The notes under the pieces: model-generated
Seen by the model: the letters and a program-made list of their open reading frames with translations, nothing else
What the model was told of the DNA's origin: nothing
Database searches by the model: none
In this document: positions 26,347 to 36,010 of the stretch, one piece after another
Layout: every line of letters starts with the position of its first letter
Position numbering within the stretch: position 1 is the stretch's first letter
Source: CAVRCA01 sp965218045
GTDB lineage: Bacteria; Pseudomonadota; Alphaproteobacteria; Acetobacterales; Acetobacteraceae
Reading direction: 5' to 3'
DNA: 64,000 nt
Assembly: GCA_965218045.1 (NCBI GenBank)
Contig: CBDCJX010000011.1
Span: 1 to 64,000 of the forward strand
Position numbers and translations under genes: made by a program

Positions 26347-26550
26347 ATGCCCAAGATGAAGACCAAGTCATCGGTCAAGAAGCGATTCAAGATCACCGCG
26401 ACGGGAAAGGTTCTCGCCGGGCCGGGCATGAAGCGCCACGGGCTGATCAATCGGCCGCAGAAGATGAAGCGCCAGAACCGCGGCACGCAGGTGCTGTGCG
26501 ATGCCGACGCCAAGACCGTGAAGCAATGGGCGCCCTACGGGCTCGGGTGA
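26347..26550 (+). CDS. rpmI: Large ribosomal subunit protein bL35
   Basis: This 67-residue, strongly basic protein has the L35 pattern MPKMKTKSSVKKRFKITATG and KRHGLINRP. A GGAGATCGAA ribosome site precedes the ATG at 26347. It is followed 11 bases later by rplT. The translation initiation factor gene infC, usually directly upstream in bacteria, is not here. Confidence 0.95.
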   Translation: MPKMKTKSSVKKRFKITATGKVLAGPGMKRHGLINRPQKMKRQNRGTQVLCDADAKTVKQWAPYGLG

Positions 26551-26561
26551 GGAGATAACGC

Positions 26562-26918
26562 ATGGCACGCGTCAAGCGCGGCGTCACCACCCACGCCCGC
26601 CACAAGAAGGTCATCAGCCAGTCGAAGGGATTTTACGGCCGCTCGTCCACCAACTATCGGATCGCCCTGGAGCGGCTGGAGAAGTCGCTGCAATACGCCT
26701 ATCGCGACCGGCGCAACAAGAAGCGCGATTTTCGCGGTCTATGGATACAGCGCATCAACGCCGCCGTTCGCGAGCACGGCCTGACCTATTCGCGATTTAT
26801 CGACGGGCTGAACAAGGCTGGCATCGAGATCGACCGCAAGGTGCTGGCCGCGATCGCCTATGACGATTCCGCCAGCTTCGCGGAGATCGTCAAGAAGGCG
26901 CAGGCCGCCCTCGCTTAA
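26562..26918 (+). CDS. rplT: Large ribosomal subunit protein bL20
   Basis: This 118-residue basic helical protein reads MARVKRGVTTHARHKKVI, then SKGFYGRSSTNYRIA, with the C-terminal DRKVLAAIA block. It is a primary 23S rRNA binder needed for early 50S assembly and, in several bacteria, represses its own operon. It is cotranscribed with rpmI and followed by a hairpin and pheST, the usual order. Confidence 0.95.
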   Translation: MARVKRGVTTHARHKKVISQSKGFYGRSSTNYRIALERLEKSLQYAYRDRRNKKRDFRGLWIQRINAAVREHGLTYSRFIDGLNKAGIEIDRKVLAAIAYDDSASFAEIVKKAQAALA

Positions 26919-26952
26919 CGCCAGCCCCGCTTGCGGAGCCGACGCTGAGACC

Positions 26953-26979
26953 AAGGGCTGCCCCGCGCGGGCAGCCCTT
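26953..26979 (+). terminator. Hairpin between rplT and pheS
   Basis: AAGGGCTGCCC and GGGCAGCCCTT form an 11-bp perfect stem around CGCGC. The downstream run TTCTCG is only weakly T-rich, so it may be a partial terminator or an attenuator of pheST rather than a strong stop. Confidence 0.65.
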
Positions 26980-26994
26980 CTCGTGTGAAGAACC

Positions 26995-28062
26995 ATGCAA
27001 CACGACCTGCTGGATTTGAAAGCCGAAACCGACGCCGCGCTCGCCGCCGCCGCCGACATGCGGGGCTGGGACGCGGTGCGCGTGGCCGTGCTGGGCCGCA
27101 ACGGGACGCTCACGACGATGCTCAAGGAGCTGGGCAAGACCCCGCCCGAGCAACGCCGCGAGCGCGGCAGCGCGCTCAACCGGCTGAAGGACGAGCTCGC
27201 CGCCGCGATCGAGGCGCGTCGCTCGGCCATCGAGGCCGCCGAGCTGGATGCCCGGCTCGCCGGCGAGCGGATGGACGTCACCTTGCCGCCGCGCCCGTCG
27301 CCGGCCGGCTTGGTGCATCCAATCAGCCGGACCATGGATGAGATCGCCGCGATCTTCGGCGCCATGGGGTTCGCGATCGCCGAAGGGCCCGACATCGAGA
27401 GCGACTGGCACAATTTCGGCGCGCTCAACATCCCCGGCCATCATCCGGCGCGCGCCGACCACGACACGTTCTATCTGCCGCCGATCGGCAACGCGCCGCC
27501 GCGCGTGCTGCGTACCCACACCTCGCCGGTGCAGATCCGCACCATGCTGCAACAGCCGCCGCCGCTGCGCGTCATCGCGATGGGGCGGACTTATCGCGCC
27601 GATCACGACGCGACGCACAGTCCGATGTTCCACCAATGCGAGGGCTTGGCGATCGATCGGGACATCACGCTCGGTCACCTGAAAGGCTGCCTGATCGATT
27701 TCCTCCGTGCGTTTTTCGGCATCGGCACGCTGCCGGTCCGCTTCCGCGCGAGCTACTTCCCGTTCACCGAGCCGTCGATGGAAGTCGATATCGGCTGGAA
27801 CCGCGCGACGGGCGAACTCGGCAGTGGCGGTGACTGGTTGGAGATACTGGGCAGCGGCATGGTGCATCCGCGCGTGCTGGCCAATTGCGGCTTGGACCCG
27901 CGCGAGTGGCAAGGCTTCGCCTTCGGCATGGGCGTCGAGCGGATCACGATGCTCAAGCACGGCGTTCCGGACCTGCGGCCATTCTACGAGAGCGACATTC
28001 GCTGGCTGCGCCATTACGGGTTCAATCCCTTGGCTCCCGTGATGCTGCACGAGGGGCTGTAG
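26995..28062 (+). CDS. pheS: Phenylalanyl-tRNA synthetase alpha chain
   Basis: This 355-residue class II synthetase subunit has an N-terminal coiled-coil. The catalytic domain contains FAIAEGPDIE, then HTSPVQIRTM (motif 2 region), HQCEGLAID, and the motif 3 sequence FGMGVERITMLK. It works as an alpha2-beta2 tetramer with PheT, whose gene starts two bases after the pheS stop. It charges tRNA-Phe in the cytoplasm. Confidence 0.95.
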   Translation: MQHDLLDLKAETDAALAAAADMRGWDAVRVAVLGRNGTLTTMLKELGKTPPEQRRERGSALNRLKDELAAAIEARRSAIEAAELDARLAGERMDVTLPPRPSPAGLVHPISRTMDEIAAIFGAMGFAIAEGPDIESDWHNFGALNIPGHHPARADHDTFYLPPIGNAPPRVLRTHTSPVQIRTMLQQPPPLRVIAMGRTYRADHDATHSPMFHQCEGLAIDRDITLGHLKGCLIDFLRAFFGIGTLPVRFRASYFPFTEPSMEVDIGWNRATGELGSGGDWLEILGSGMVHPRVLANCGLDPREWQGFAFGMGVERITMLKHGVPDLRPFYESDIRWLRHYGFNPLAPVMLHEGL

Positions 28063-28064
28063 GC

Positions 28065-30521
28065 GTGAAATTCACCCTCTCCTGGCTGCGGGATCATCTC
28101 GACACCGGCGCATCGCTCGCCTGCCTGGTCGAGACGCTGTCAACGATCGGTCTCGAAGTGGAGGGGGTCGCGGATCGCGGAGCCGCGCTCGCCCCGTTCC
28201 GCATCGCCCGCGTGATCGAGGCCAGACAACATCCGAATGCCGACCGATTGCGTGTCTGCGAGGTCGACGCCGGCGAAGGCACTGTCTCCGTGGTGTGCGG
28301 TGCGCCCAACGCGCGCACCGGCCTGGTCGGTGTGTTCGCACCCCCTGGCAGTCACATCCCCGGATCGGGCGTCGACTTGAAGATCGGCGAGATCCGTGGG
28401 GTGCAGAGTGCTGGAATGCTGCTCTCGTACCGCGAGCTGGGGCTGGGCGAGGACCACAGCGGCATCATCGAGCTGCCACACAACGCGCCCGTCGGGACAA
28501 GCTATGCCGCTTGGGCCGGCCTCGACGACCCCGTGGTCGAGATTGCCGTCACGCCTAACCGGGGCGACGCGCTGGCCATCCGGGGTATCGCGCGCGACCT
28601 CGCCGCCGCCGGGGCCGGCACGTTGCGTCCCTGGAAACCTGCTCCGGTCGCCGCCGCCTTTGCCGACGGATTGCGCTGGCAGATCGCCTGGCCCGACGCC
28701 TGCCCGTGGGTGATCGGCCGAACCATCCGAGGCTTGCGTAACGGCGCCAGCCCTGACTGGCTGCAGCGACGCCTGGTGGCCCTCGGTCTGCGCCCGATCA
28801 ATCGGCTGGTCGACATCACCAATTTCTTCACGTTCGATCTCGGCCGGCCGCTGCACGTGTTCGATGCCGCCAGAGTGGCGGGCGACGTGCTAACCATCCG
28901 CCCCGGCGCCGGCGAGACGTTCCGCGCGCTCAACGGACGTGACTACACCGCAAGCGCCGAGGATTGCGTGATCGCCGACGCGGCCGGGGTGCAGTCCTTG
29001 GCCGGTGTGATGGGCGGCGAGGCCACAGGCTGTGACGAGACGACCCGCAACGTGTTCGTTGAATGCGCGTTGTTCGACCCCGTGCGCATCGCATTAACCG
29101 GCCGGCGGCATCAGATAGTCTCCGACGCACGCCAGCGCTTCGAGCGCGGCATTGATCCGGCGCTGATGCCCGACGCCATCGAGGCGGCCACCCGGATGAT
29201 CCTCGACTTGTGCGGCGGCGAGCCCGGCACGGTCGAGGCGGCCGGCGCCGAACCCGCATGGCGGCGCGACGCCACCATGCGGTTTGCCCGGCTGGCCGGA
29301 CTTGGCGGCGCCGAGATCGCACCCGACGACGCCATCGCCGCCCTCGAACGGCTCGGCTTCACCGTTCGGCGACGCGATTCGGAGCGGGTCACCTTAGCGG
29401 TGCCGCCGTGGCGCAACGACGTGGCCGCGCCGATCGCGCTCGATCAGGCGACGGCGCTGCCGGTTGCCGGCATCGCGGCCGAGGGATGCGCCGAGATCGA
29501 GCCGGAATGCGACCTCATCGAGGAGGTTCTGCGCTTGCGTGGCCTCGACGCGATCCCCGCCGTCTCGCTGCCGCGCGCCGCGCCGGTTCCCGCCGCCACG
29601 CTCTCCGCCGAGCAGACCCGGACCGCGCTGGCCCGCCGCACCCTGGCAGCGCGCGGGCTCGCCGAGTGCGTGACATTCAGCTTCATGTCGCGGCAACACG
29701 CCTCGCTGTTCGGCGCCGCGCCCGAGGCGCTTCGGCTGACCAATCCGATCGCCTCCGACCTCGATCAGCTCCGCCCGACGCCGATCGCCACCCTGGCCCT
29801 AGCCGCCGGGCGCAACGCCGCGCGCGGCTTCGCGGATGTCGGCCTGTTCGAGATCGGCCCCGCCTTCGACAATGAGGCGGCCGATTTCCAGCGTCCCGTT
29901 GCCGCCGGGCTGCGCATCGGCGCCACCTCGCGCCACTGGGCAACGCCGCGACGCGAAATCGACGCTCTGGACGCGAAAGCCGACCTGCTGGCGGTGCTCA
30001 GCGCACTTGGTCTGCCGATGGAGTCGCTCGGCGTCACGCGGGATGCACCCGGCTTCTATCATCCCGGCCGATCCGGCACCGTCCGGCAGGGCCCGAAAAT
30101 GGTGCTCGGCCATTTCGGTCAGCTCCATCCCCGGGTCTGCACCGCCCTCGACCTCCCCGGTCGCGCGGTCGCTCTCGCCGTGTTCCTCGACGCCGTGCCC
30201 GCGCCCAAGCGACGGCGCCGACCGACGCCCGATCTCTCGCCCTACCAGCCCATCCGACGCGACTTCGCGTTCATCGTCGATCGCGCGACCGAGGCAGAGG
30301 TGCTGCTGCGGGCGGTCCGGGGCGCCGATCGCAACCTGGTCGCCGGAGCGGTGCTGTTCGACGTCTACGCAGGCGATCGGCTCGCGGGAGGCAAGAAGTC
30401 ACTCGGTGTCGAGGTCACCTTTCAGCCGCGCGAACGCACCCTGACCGACCAGGAGATCGAGGCCGCGTGCGACAAGGTGGTCGCGGCGGTGTTCAAGGCG
30501 ACCGGCGCGGCGCTGCGCTGA
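28065..30521 (+). CDS. pheT: Phenylalanyl-tRNA synthetase beta chain
   Basis: This 818-residue subunit starts at GTG 28065 with the family N-terminus KFTLSWLRDHLDT. It contains the tRNA-binding EMAP-like domain (about residues 40-150), the B3/B4 editing domain, the B5 domain, a pseudo-catalytic domain, and the C-terminal anticodon-binding domain ending FQPRERTLTDQEIE. ATG starts further upstream lie inside pheS and are not used. It is translationally close-coupled with pheS. Confidence 0.95.
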   Translation: MKFTLSWLRDHLDTGASLACLVETLSTIGLEVEGVADRGAALAPFRIARVIEARQHPNADRLRVCEVDAGEGTVSVVCGAPNARTGLVGVFAPPGSHIPGSGVDLKIGEIRGVQSAGMLLSYRELGLGEDHSGIIELPHNAPVGTSYAAWAGLDDPVVEIAVTPNRGDALAIRGIARDLAAAGAGTLRPWKPAPVAAAFADGLRWQIAWPDACPWVIGRTIRGLRNGASPDWLQRRLVALGLRPINRLVDITNFFTFDLGRPLHVFDAARVAGDVLTIRPGAGETFRALNGRDYTASAEDCVIADAAGVQSLAGVMGGEATGCDETTRNVFVECALFDPVRIALTGRRHQIVSDARQRFERGIDPALMPDAIEAATRMILDLCGGEPGTVEAAGAEPAWRRDATMRFARLAGLGGAEIAPDDAIAALERLGFTVRRRDSERVTLAVPPWRNDVAAPIALDQATALPVAGIAAEGCAEIEPECDLIEEVLRLRGLDAIPAVSLPRAAPVPAATLSAEQTRTALARRTLAARGLAECVTFSFMSRQHASLFGAAPEALRLTNPIASDLDQLRPTPIATLALAAGRNAARGFADVGLFEIGPAFDNEAADFQRPVAAGLRIGATSRHWATPRREIDALDAKADLLAVLSALGLPMESLGVTRDAPGFYHPGRSGTVRQGPKMVLGHFGQLHPRVCTALDLPGRAVALAVFLDAVPAPKRRRRPTPDLSPYQPIRRDFAFIVDRATEAEVLLRAVRGADRNLVAGAVLFDVYAGDRLAGGKKSLGVEVTFQPRERTLTDQEIEAACDKVVAAVFKATGAALR

Positions 30522-30634
30522 GCCGGCCGGCTTAAATCATTCAGGCGGCGCGTCGTGGCTGACACCGCCGAGCGGTTGCCCTATCTGAACTGCAACGGCC
30601 GACGACTACTCCGCGCGGCCATGTTGGACATCCG

Positions 30635-32440
<1,806 letters not shown>

Positions 32441-32450
32441 CTGGTTACTC

Positions 32451-32478
32451 TTGTCTCCATGTGTTCGCCTGCTATTTT
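32451..32478 (+). promoter_or_regulatory. Probable promoter of tRNA-Ser
   Basis: TTGTCT (32451-32456) and TATTTT (32473-32478) are separated by 16 bases. They sit 21 bases before the first tRNA base and directly after the lepA stop. Confidence 0.5.
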
Positions 32479-32499
32479 GCGGGCGGCGAACGCTTTCGC

Positions 32500-32590
32500 G
32501 GAGGGATGGCCGAGCGGCTTAAGGCGCACGCTTGGAAAGCGTGTGTGCGTTAACAGCGTACCGTGGGTTCGAATCCCACTCCCTCCGCCA
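32500..32590 (+). tRNA. tRNA-Ser(GGA)
   Basis: A 91-base gene with a long class II variable arm. The acceptor stem GGAGGGA pairs with TCCCTCC. The anticodon stem CACGC/GCGTG encloses TTGGAAA, giving anticodon GGA at 32534-32536. The T arm is GTGGGTTCGAATCCCAC, and CCA is encoded. An accessory island begins directly downstream, so it may have been the integration target, although no duplicated tRNA end was found. Confidence 0.95.
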
Positions 32591-32771
32591 GCTATCTAGT
32601 ATGCTGTTTATTTTGCTAAGAATATCAGAGATTTAGGGTGGTGTGGCCGCTTCGCAATCACCCTCACGTTTCACCCCTCACGGCACCGGACGATTTGCAG
32701 CACAAATCCGAAAGCCCTGCGAGGCCAGGCGGCGAGCGACTTTACCCCCGTGGCCTTGGCCCGGCCCTCGC

Positions 32772-32936
32772 CTAATGATGCAGCATGTAGACGGACCCGG
32801 TGAGGATGGCGGCCAGCGCCGCGGCGCCAAGCAGGCCGATGCAGAGTTGGGTGCAGAACGCCGAGCCGTCGCAATGACCGAGGTAGGCGACGGCGAGCGC
32901 GCCACCGTAGGCGAACGCCACCTCGTTGAACGTCAT
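32772..32936 (-). CDS. Small hydrophobic protein
   Basis: This 54-codon frame starts at ATG 32936 after a GGGGTGG site. It encodes a mostly hydrophobic peptide (EVAFAYGGALAVAYLG, then LLGAAALAAILTGSVYML) with two possible short membrane helices, three cysteines (positions 22, 28 and 32) and a terminal HH. It is not similar to anything recognised. Composition and a sensible ribosome site support a real gene, but conservation has not been tested. Confidence 0.45.
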   Translation of the reverse strand: MTFNEVAFAYGGALAVAYLGHCDGSAFCTQLCIGLLGAAALAAILTGSVYMLHH

Positions 32937-33079
32937 GAGCCACCCCACGGAAAGCCGCCTTGAAGCGCATGTCCGGTAAGGGACCGCTTACCGTGTCACA
33001 ACCGTCCATCGTCGGTTGGTCGGTCTTGACACGGAAGGGGCGCCGCGCTGTCCTGTGGTCGGATAGCCGGGACGGACCA

Positions 33080-33775
33080 ATGACCACCTACGTCGCATAT
33101 CTCCGCGTCAGCACGGATCGTCAGGGGCGGAGCGGGCTGGGGCTGGAAGCGCAGCAAGCCGCCGTTCGCGCCTTCATGCAGCCCGGAGACCGGCTGATCG
33201 AACCGCCTTACGTGGAGGTGGAAAGCGGGCGCGTCGTTGATCGGCCTCGCTTGCTGGACGCCTTGGCGCGGTGCCGGGAGACCGGGGCCACGTTGCTGAT
33301 TGCCAAGCTGGATCCGCTCGCCCGTGACGTTCACTTCATTGCCGGCCTGATGAAGCAGAGCGTCCCGTTCGTCGCCTGCGACATGCCCAACGCCACATCG
33401 TTCATGCTGCACATTCGCGCCGCGGTCGCCGAGGAAGAACGCCGGGCGATTTCGCAACGGACGCGAGCGGCGCTTGCAGCCGCGAAGGCGCGGGGCACGA
33501 AGCTCGGGGGAGATCGGGGCTATCGCCCGGAGACACCGCCCGATAGCCGGCTCGGCGTGAAGGCCCGGCAAGCGGAGGCAATGCGGGCGGCGCACGCAGC
33601 GTTGACGGCAATCGAAGCGGCGCGGGCGGGCGGAGTGACGACCCTCGGCGGGATCGCGCGGGCGTTGAACGATGACGGTCGGAAGGCCCCCGGCGGCGGG
33701 GCTTGGACAGCAACCGCGGTGCGCCGAGTTCTTCTTCGCGTGGAGCACGGAAACGCGGCGGAGACCGCAGCATGA
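33080..33775 (+). CDS. Serine recombinase (resolvase/invertase family), possibly inactive
   Basis: This 231-residue protein has the catalytic-domain start YLRVSTDRQG (Arg9 and nucleophile Ser11) and EEERRAISQRTRAALAAAKARG, the long E helix. A C-terminal helix-turn-helix (VTTLGGIARALNDDGRK) follows. The usual KLDRLARD motif reads KLDPLARD at residues 76-83, so the arginine equivalent to Arg68 of gamma-delta resolvase is Pro79. That residue is needed for catalysis in studied members. The start follows GGACGGACCA. A 7-bp inverted repeat lies at 32974-32993 upstream. Confidence 0.85.
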   Translation: MTTYVAYLRVSTDRQGRSGLGLEAQQAAVRAFMQPGDRLIEPPYVEVESGRVVDRPRLLDALARCRETGATLLIAKLDPLARDVHFIAGLMKQSVPFVACDMPNATSFMLHIRAAVAEEERRAISQRTRAALAAAKARGTKLGGDRGYRPETPPDSRLGVKARQAEAMRAAHAALTAIEAARAGGVTTLGGIARALNDDGRKAPGGGAWTATAVRRVLLRVEHGNAAETAA

Positions 33776-33851
33776 GGCGGTTGGCGGCAGACTTGGCGGT
33801 TGGGATCGCTGCGTGGGGCGGTCGTGTCCCCGGTGGTGGTGTAGGAGCGGT

Positions 33852-33909
33852 GGGTAAGTCGCCCGCCGAAGCGACCGCCAAGAGTCTGGCGTAGGCGGGC
33901 GACTTATCC
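33852..33909. repeat. Subterminal hairpin of the IS256 element
   Basis: Arms of 16 bases (33852-33867 and 33894-33909, sharing AAGTCGCCCGCC) match with one mismatch around a 26-base loop. It lies between the left end and the transposase start. In other ISs such hairpins block expression from outside promoters. Confidence 0.7.
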
Positions 33910-33983
33910 ACGGCGGTGGCCACCGCGGCGGTGCTGGGTAGGGTTGGGTTGCGAGACGCAACTCTGACCCGAGGACCACCACG

Positions 33984-35183
33984 ATGACCGATGACAAGAT
34001 CGCCCTTCGCGCGCTGCTGGAGAAGGCCTCTGACGCCAGCATGCTGCGCGAGATGATTGGGTTCGCCGCCGAGCGCCTGATGGCGCTGGAGACCGAAACC
34101 CTATGCGGCGCCGCACCCGGCGAGCGCAGCGCAGACCGGATCAATCAGCGCAATGGGTATCGCGACCGCGACTGGCAAACCCGCGCCGGGACGGTCGAGC
34201 TGCGCATTCCGAAACTGCGGCGCGGCAGTTACTTTCCCGGCTTCCTCGAGCCGCGGCGCATGGCCGAGAAGGCACTGACCGCGGTGATCCAGGAGGCCTA
34301 CATCCAAGGCATCTCGACCCGCTCGGTCGACGAGCTGGTCAAGGCGCTCGGCCTGGAGGGGATCAGCAAGAGCCAGGTTTCGCGCCTGTGCGAAGAGATC
34401 GACGAGCGCGTCCACGCTTTCCTCGACCGCCCGATCGAGGGCGATTGGCCCTATGTCTGGCTGGACGCCACTTACGTGAAGGTCCGTCGCGACCACCACA
34501 TCGTCTCGGTCGCGGTAATCGTCGCCGTCGGCGTCAGTGCCGACGGCCGGCGCGAAGTGCTTGGGATGACGATCGGCCATAGCGAGGCCGAGCCGTTCGG
34601 GGTCGAGTTCTTGCGCAGCCTTGCTCGCCGTGGCCTGCGCGGCGTCAAGCTCGTCGTCTCGGACGCGCATGAGGGGCTGAAGGCGGCTATCACCAAGGTG
34701 CTCAGCGCCACATGGCAAAGGTGTCGCGTGCATTTCATGCGCAACGCGCTCGCATATGCGGGCAAGAGCCAGCGCCGCATCGTCGCCGCCTGGATCGGCA
34801 CCGCGTTTGCCCAGGACGACGCGGCCGCCGCCCGCAAGCAATGGCGCGAGGTCGCCGACCAGGCTCGGCCGCGGCTGCCGAAGCTGGCGGCCCTGATGGA
34901 CGAGGCCGAGGCGGACGTGCTGGCCTATATGGGGTTCCCGGTCCAGCACCGGGCCAAGTTGCACAGCACCAACCCGCTCGAACGCCTCAACGGCGAGATC
35001 AAGCGCCGCTCCGATGTTGTCGGCATCTTTCCGAACGAAGCTGCCGTTACCAGGCTCATCGGCGCGCTATTGCTCGAGCAGCACGATGAATGGGCCGTTC
35101 AGCGCGCACGCTACATGACACTGGAAACCATCGCGCCGCTCAGCGATGATCCTCGCGTCAGCTTGCCAGCCCTGGCAGCCTGA
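33984..35183 (+). CDS. IS256-family transposase
   Basis: This is a full-length 399-residue DDE transposase of the Mutator-like IS256 family. The acidic triad is visible: Asp in VWLDATYVKVR, Asp in LVVSDAHEGLK, Glu in NPLERLNGEIKRR. The helical insertion between the second and third residues contains the family W and CRVHFMRN motif. There is no frameshift, so it may be active. It lies wholly between the terminal repeats. Confidence 0.93.
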   Translation: MTDDKIALRALLEKASDASMLREMIGFAAERLMALETETLCGAAPGERSADRINQRNGYRDRDWQTRAGTVELRIPKLRRGSYFPGFLEPRRMAEKALTAVIQEAYIQGISTRSVDELVKALGLEGISKSQVSRLCEEIDERVHAFLDRPIEGDWPYVWLDATYVKVRRDHHIVSVAVIVAVGVSADGRREVLGMTIGHSEAEPFGVEFLRSLARRGLRGVKLVVSDAHEGLKAAITKVLSATWQRCRVHFMRNALAYAGKSQRRIVAAWIGTAFAQDDAAAARKQWREVADQARPRLPKLAALMDEAEADVLAYMGFPVQHRAKLHSTNPLERLNGEIKRRSDVVGIFPNEAAVTRLIGALLLEQHDEWAVQRARYMTLETIAPLSDDPRVSLPALAA

Positions 35184-35244
35184 TCGCGGTTCAGCCCCGC
35201 TCAGGAACGCAGTGCGCTCCTACACCACGGCTGGGGACACGACC

Positions 35245-35423
35245 TCACCGACCTGCGGATAGACGTAGCGCTCGAGCGTGCTGGTCCATTGCTAGGCGTG
35301 CTTGGCGTTGCGCCATCCGGGGCGATGCGCCTCAACGTATGCAGCCGCGCAAACGCGGAGGGTGGTGGCGTTCAATGCTTGCCTGGCTGCCGCCCGCGCG
35401 GGCCTCAATCGGATCGACGCCCT
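35245..35423 (-). pseudogene. Remnant of a P4-type tyrosine integrase
   Basis: On the minus strand, QGVDPIEAR (end of the arm-binding DUF4102 domain) is followed after a frameshift by AYVEAHRPGWRNAKHA, an amber stop, and QWTSTLERYVYPQVG. Together these are the unmistakable core-binding domain of P4-like prophage/island integrases. The amber codon replaces a likely GAG. Before this point the inverted repeat of the IS1-type unit begins, and after it the IS256 right end begins. Only about 60 codons survive and the catalytic domain is gone. Such integrases usually act at tRNA genes, and tRNA-Ser is 2.7 kb away. Confidence 0.75.
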
Positions 35424-35445
35424 GGTAGTGCCCTAGTTTGAAATC
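35424..35445 (+). repeat. Left 22-bp terminal inverted repeat
   Basis: Starts GGTAGTGCCC and ends TTTGAAATC. It is identical, in reverse complement, to 38926-38947. It abuts the integrase remnant. Confidence 0.85.
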
Positions 35446-35456
35446 TTTGGCTGCTG

Positions 35457-35903
35457 CTATGTCGGTTCGACATAGGGATCGGGTGCCAGCGCGCTGCACA
35501 GCGCGCTGGCGGTTATCGGAATCTGCAATTTGCACACCGGACACGCATGTATGCGGTATGCGAAGTTCATCGCTGCGGTGCCTTGTATAAGGGACTTACG
35601 CCCATGTTGGAAGCAATTTGCACAAAGCAAATGCACTGGTTCGGAGACTTGTGCCTCAGGTTTCAGTCTATAAGCAAAGACACCCCATTCAAATTGCTTA
35701 AGCTCGTATCGCTCTTTCTCAGCTTCCCATGCTTTGAGATCAGCCATTTCTTTTTCAAGATCGCTTATGCGTGTCAAAAACGAAGAGCGCTCCTCTTGCG
35801 CCGCAAGCAAGTCTGCTTGGGTATCCAGGATTTTGGCCTGGAATTCGATCATCTTCCCTTCAAACGCGGCAACATCTCGACGACCTACCATTGCCTTCGT
35901 CAA
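35457..35903 (-). CDS. Coiled-coil zinc-ribbon protein of unknown function
   Basis: This is a 148-residue protein. Residues 15-70 are heptad-like and charged (FQAKILDTQADLL, then DLEKEMADLKAWEAEKERYE), predicting a coiled coil. The C-terminal half holds a zinc-ribbon pattern: Cys94-x2-Cys97 in LLCANCF and Cys121-x2-Cys124 in HACPVCK. No enzymatic motif is present. It is the first gene inside the left end of the inverted-repeat unit and faces the same way as the IS1-type transposase. It could be a transposition accessory or cargo. Confidence 0.65.
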   Translation of the reverse strand: MTKAMVGRRDVAAFEGKMIEFQAKILDTQADLLAAQEERSSFLTRISDLEKEMADLKAWEAEKERYELKQFEWGVFAYRLKPEAQVSEPVHLLCANCFQHGRKSLIQGTAAMNFAYRIHACPVCKLQIPITASALCSALAPDPYVEPT

Positions 35904-36010
35904 ATCGTAGAGCGTCTTGACCGACGATAATGCAGCACTGATAGAGGCAACTGCTATTTTCGATTACTCCGCCCGCGAGTGGAGCATCACAGCCGGACAG
36001 AATGTGTCGG

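Larger units (their letters stand above)
33820..35244 (+). mobile_element. Complete IS256-family insertion sequence
   Basis: The element of 1425 bp is bounded by 30-bp terminal inverted repeats that match at 27 positions. Both outer ends read GGTCGTGTCCCC, at 33820-33831 and, in reverse, at 35233-35244. It carries one intact transposase gene. The eight bases outside each end differ (CGTGGGGC versus TCACCGAC), so the target duplication expected for this family is missing. Confidence 0.9.

Noticed and set aside
30521..30540. AGCCGGCCGGCT palindrome after pheT as terminator
   Set aside because: The palindrome has no loop and no T-run, so it cannot form a stable terminator hairpin.
32974..32993. 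CGGTAAG/CTTACCG inverted repeat as attachment or res site
   Set aside because: Only 7-bp arms and a single copy; too little to claim a recombination site.
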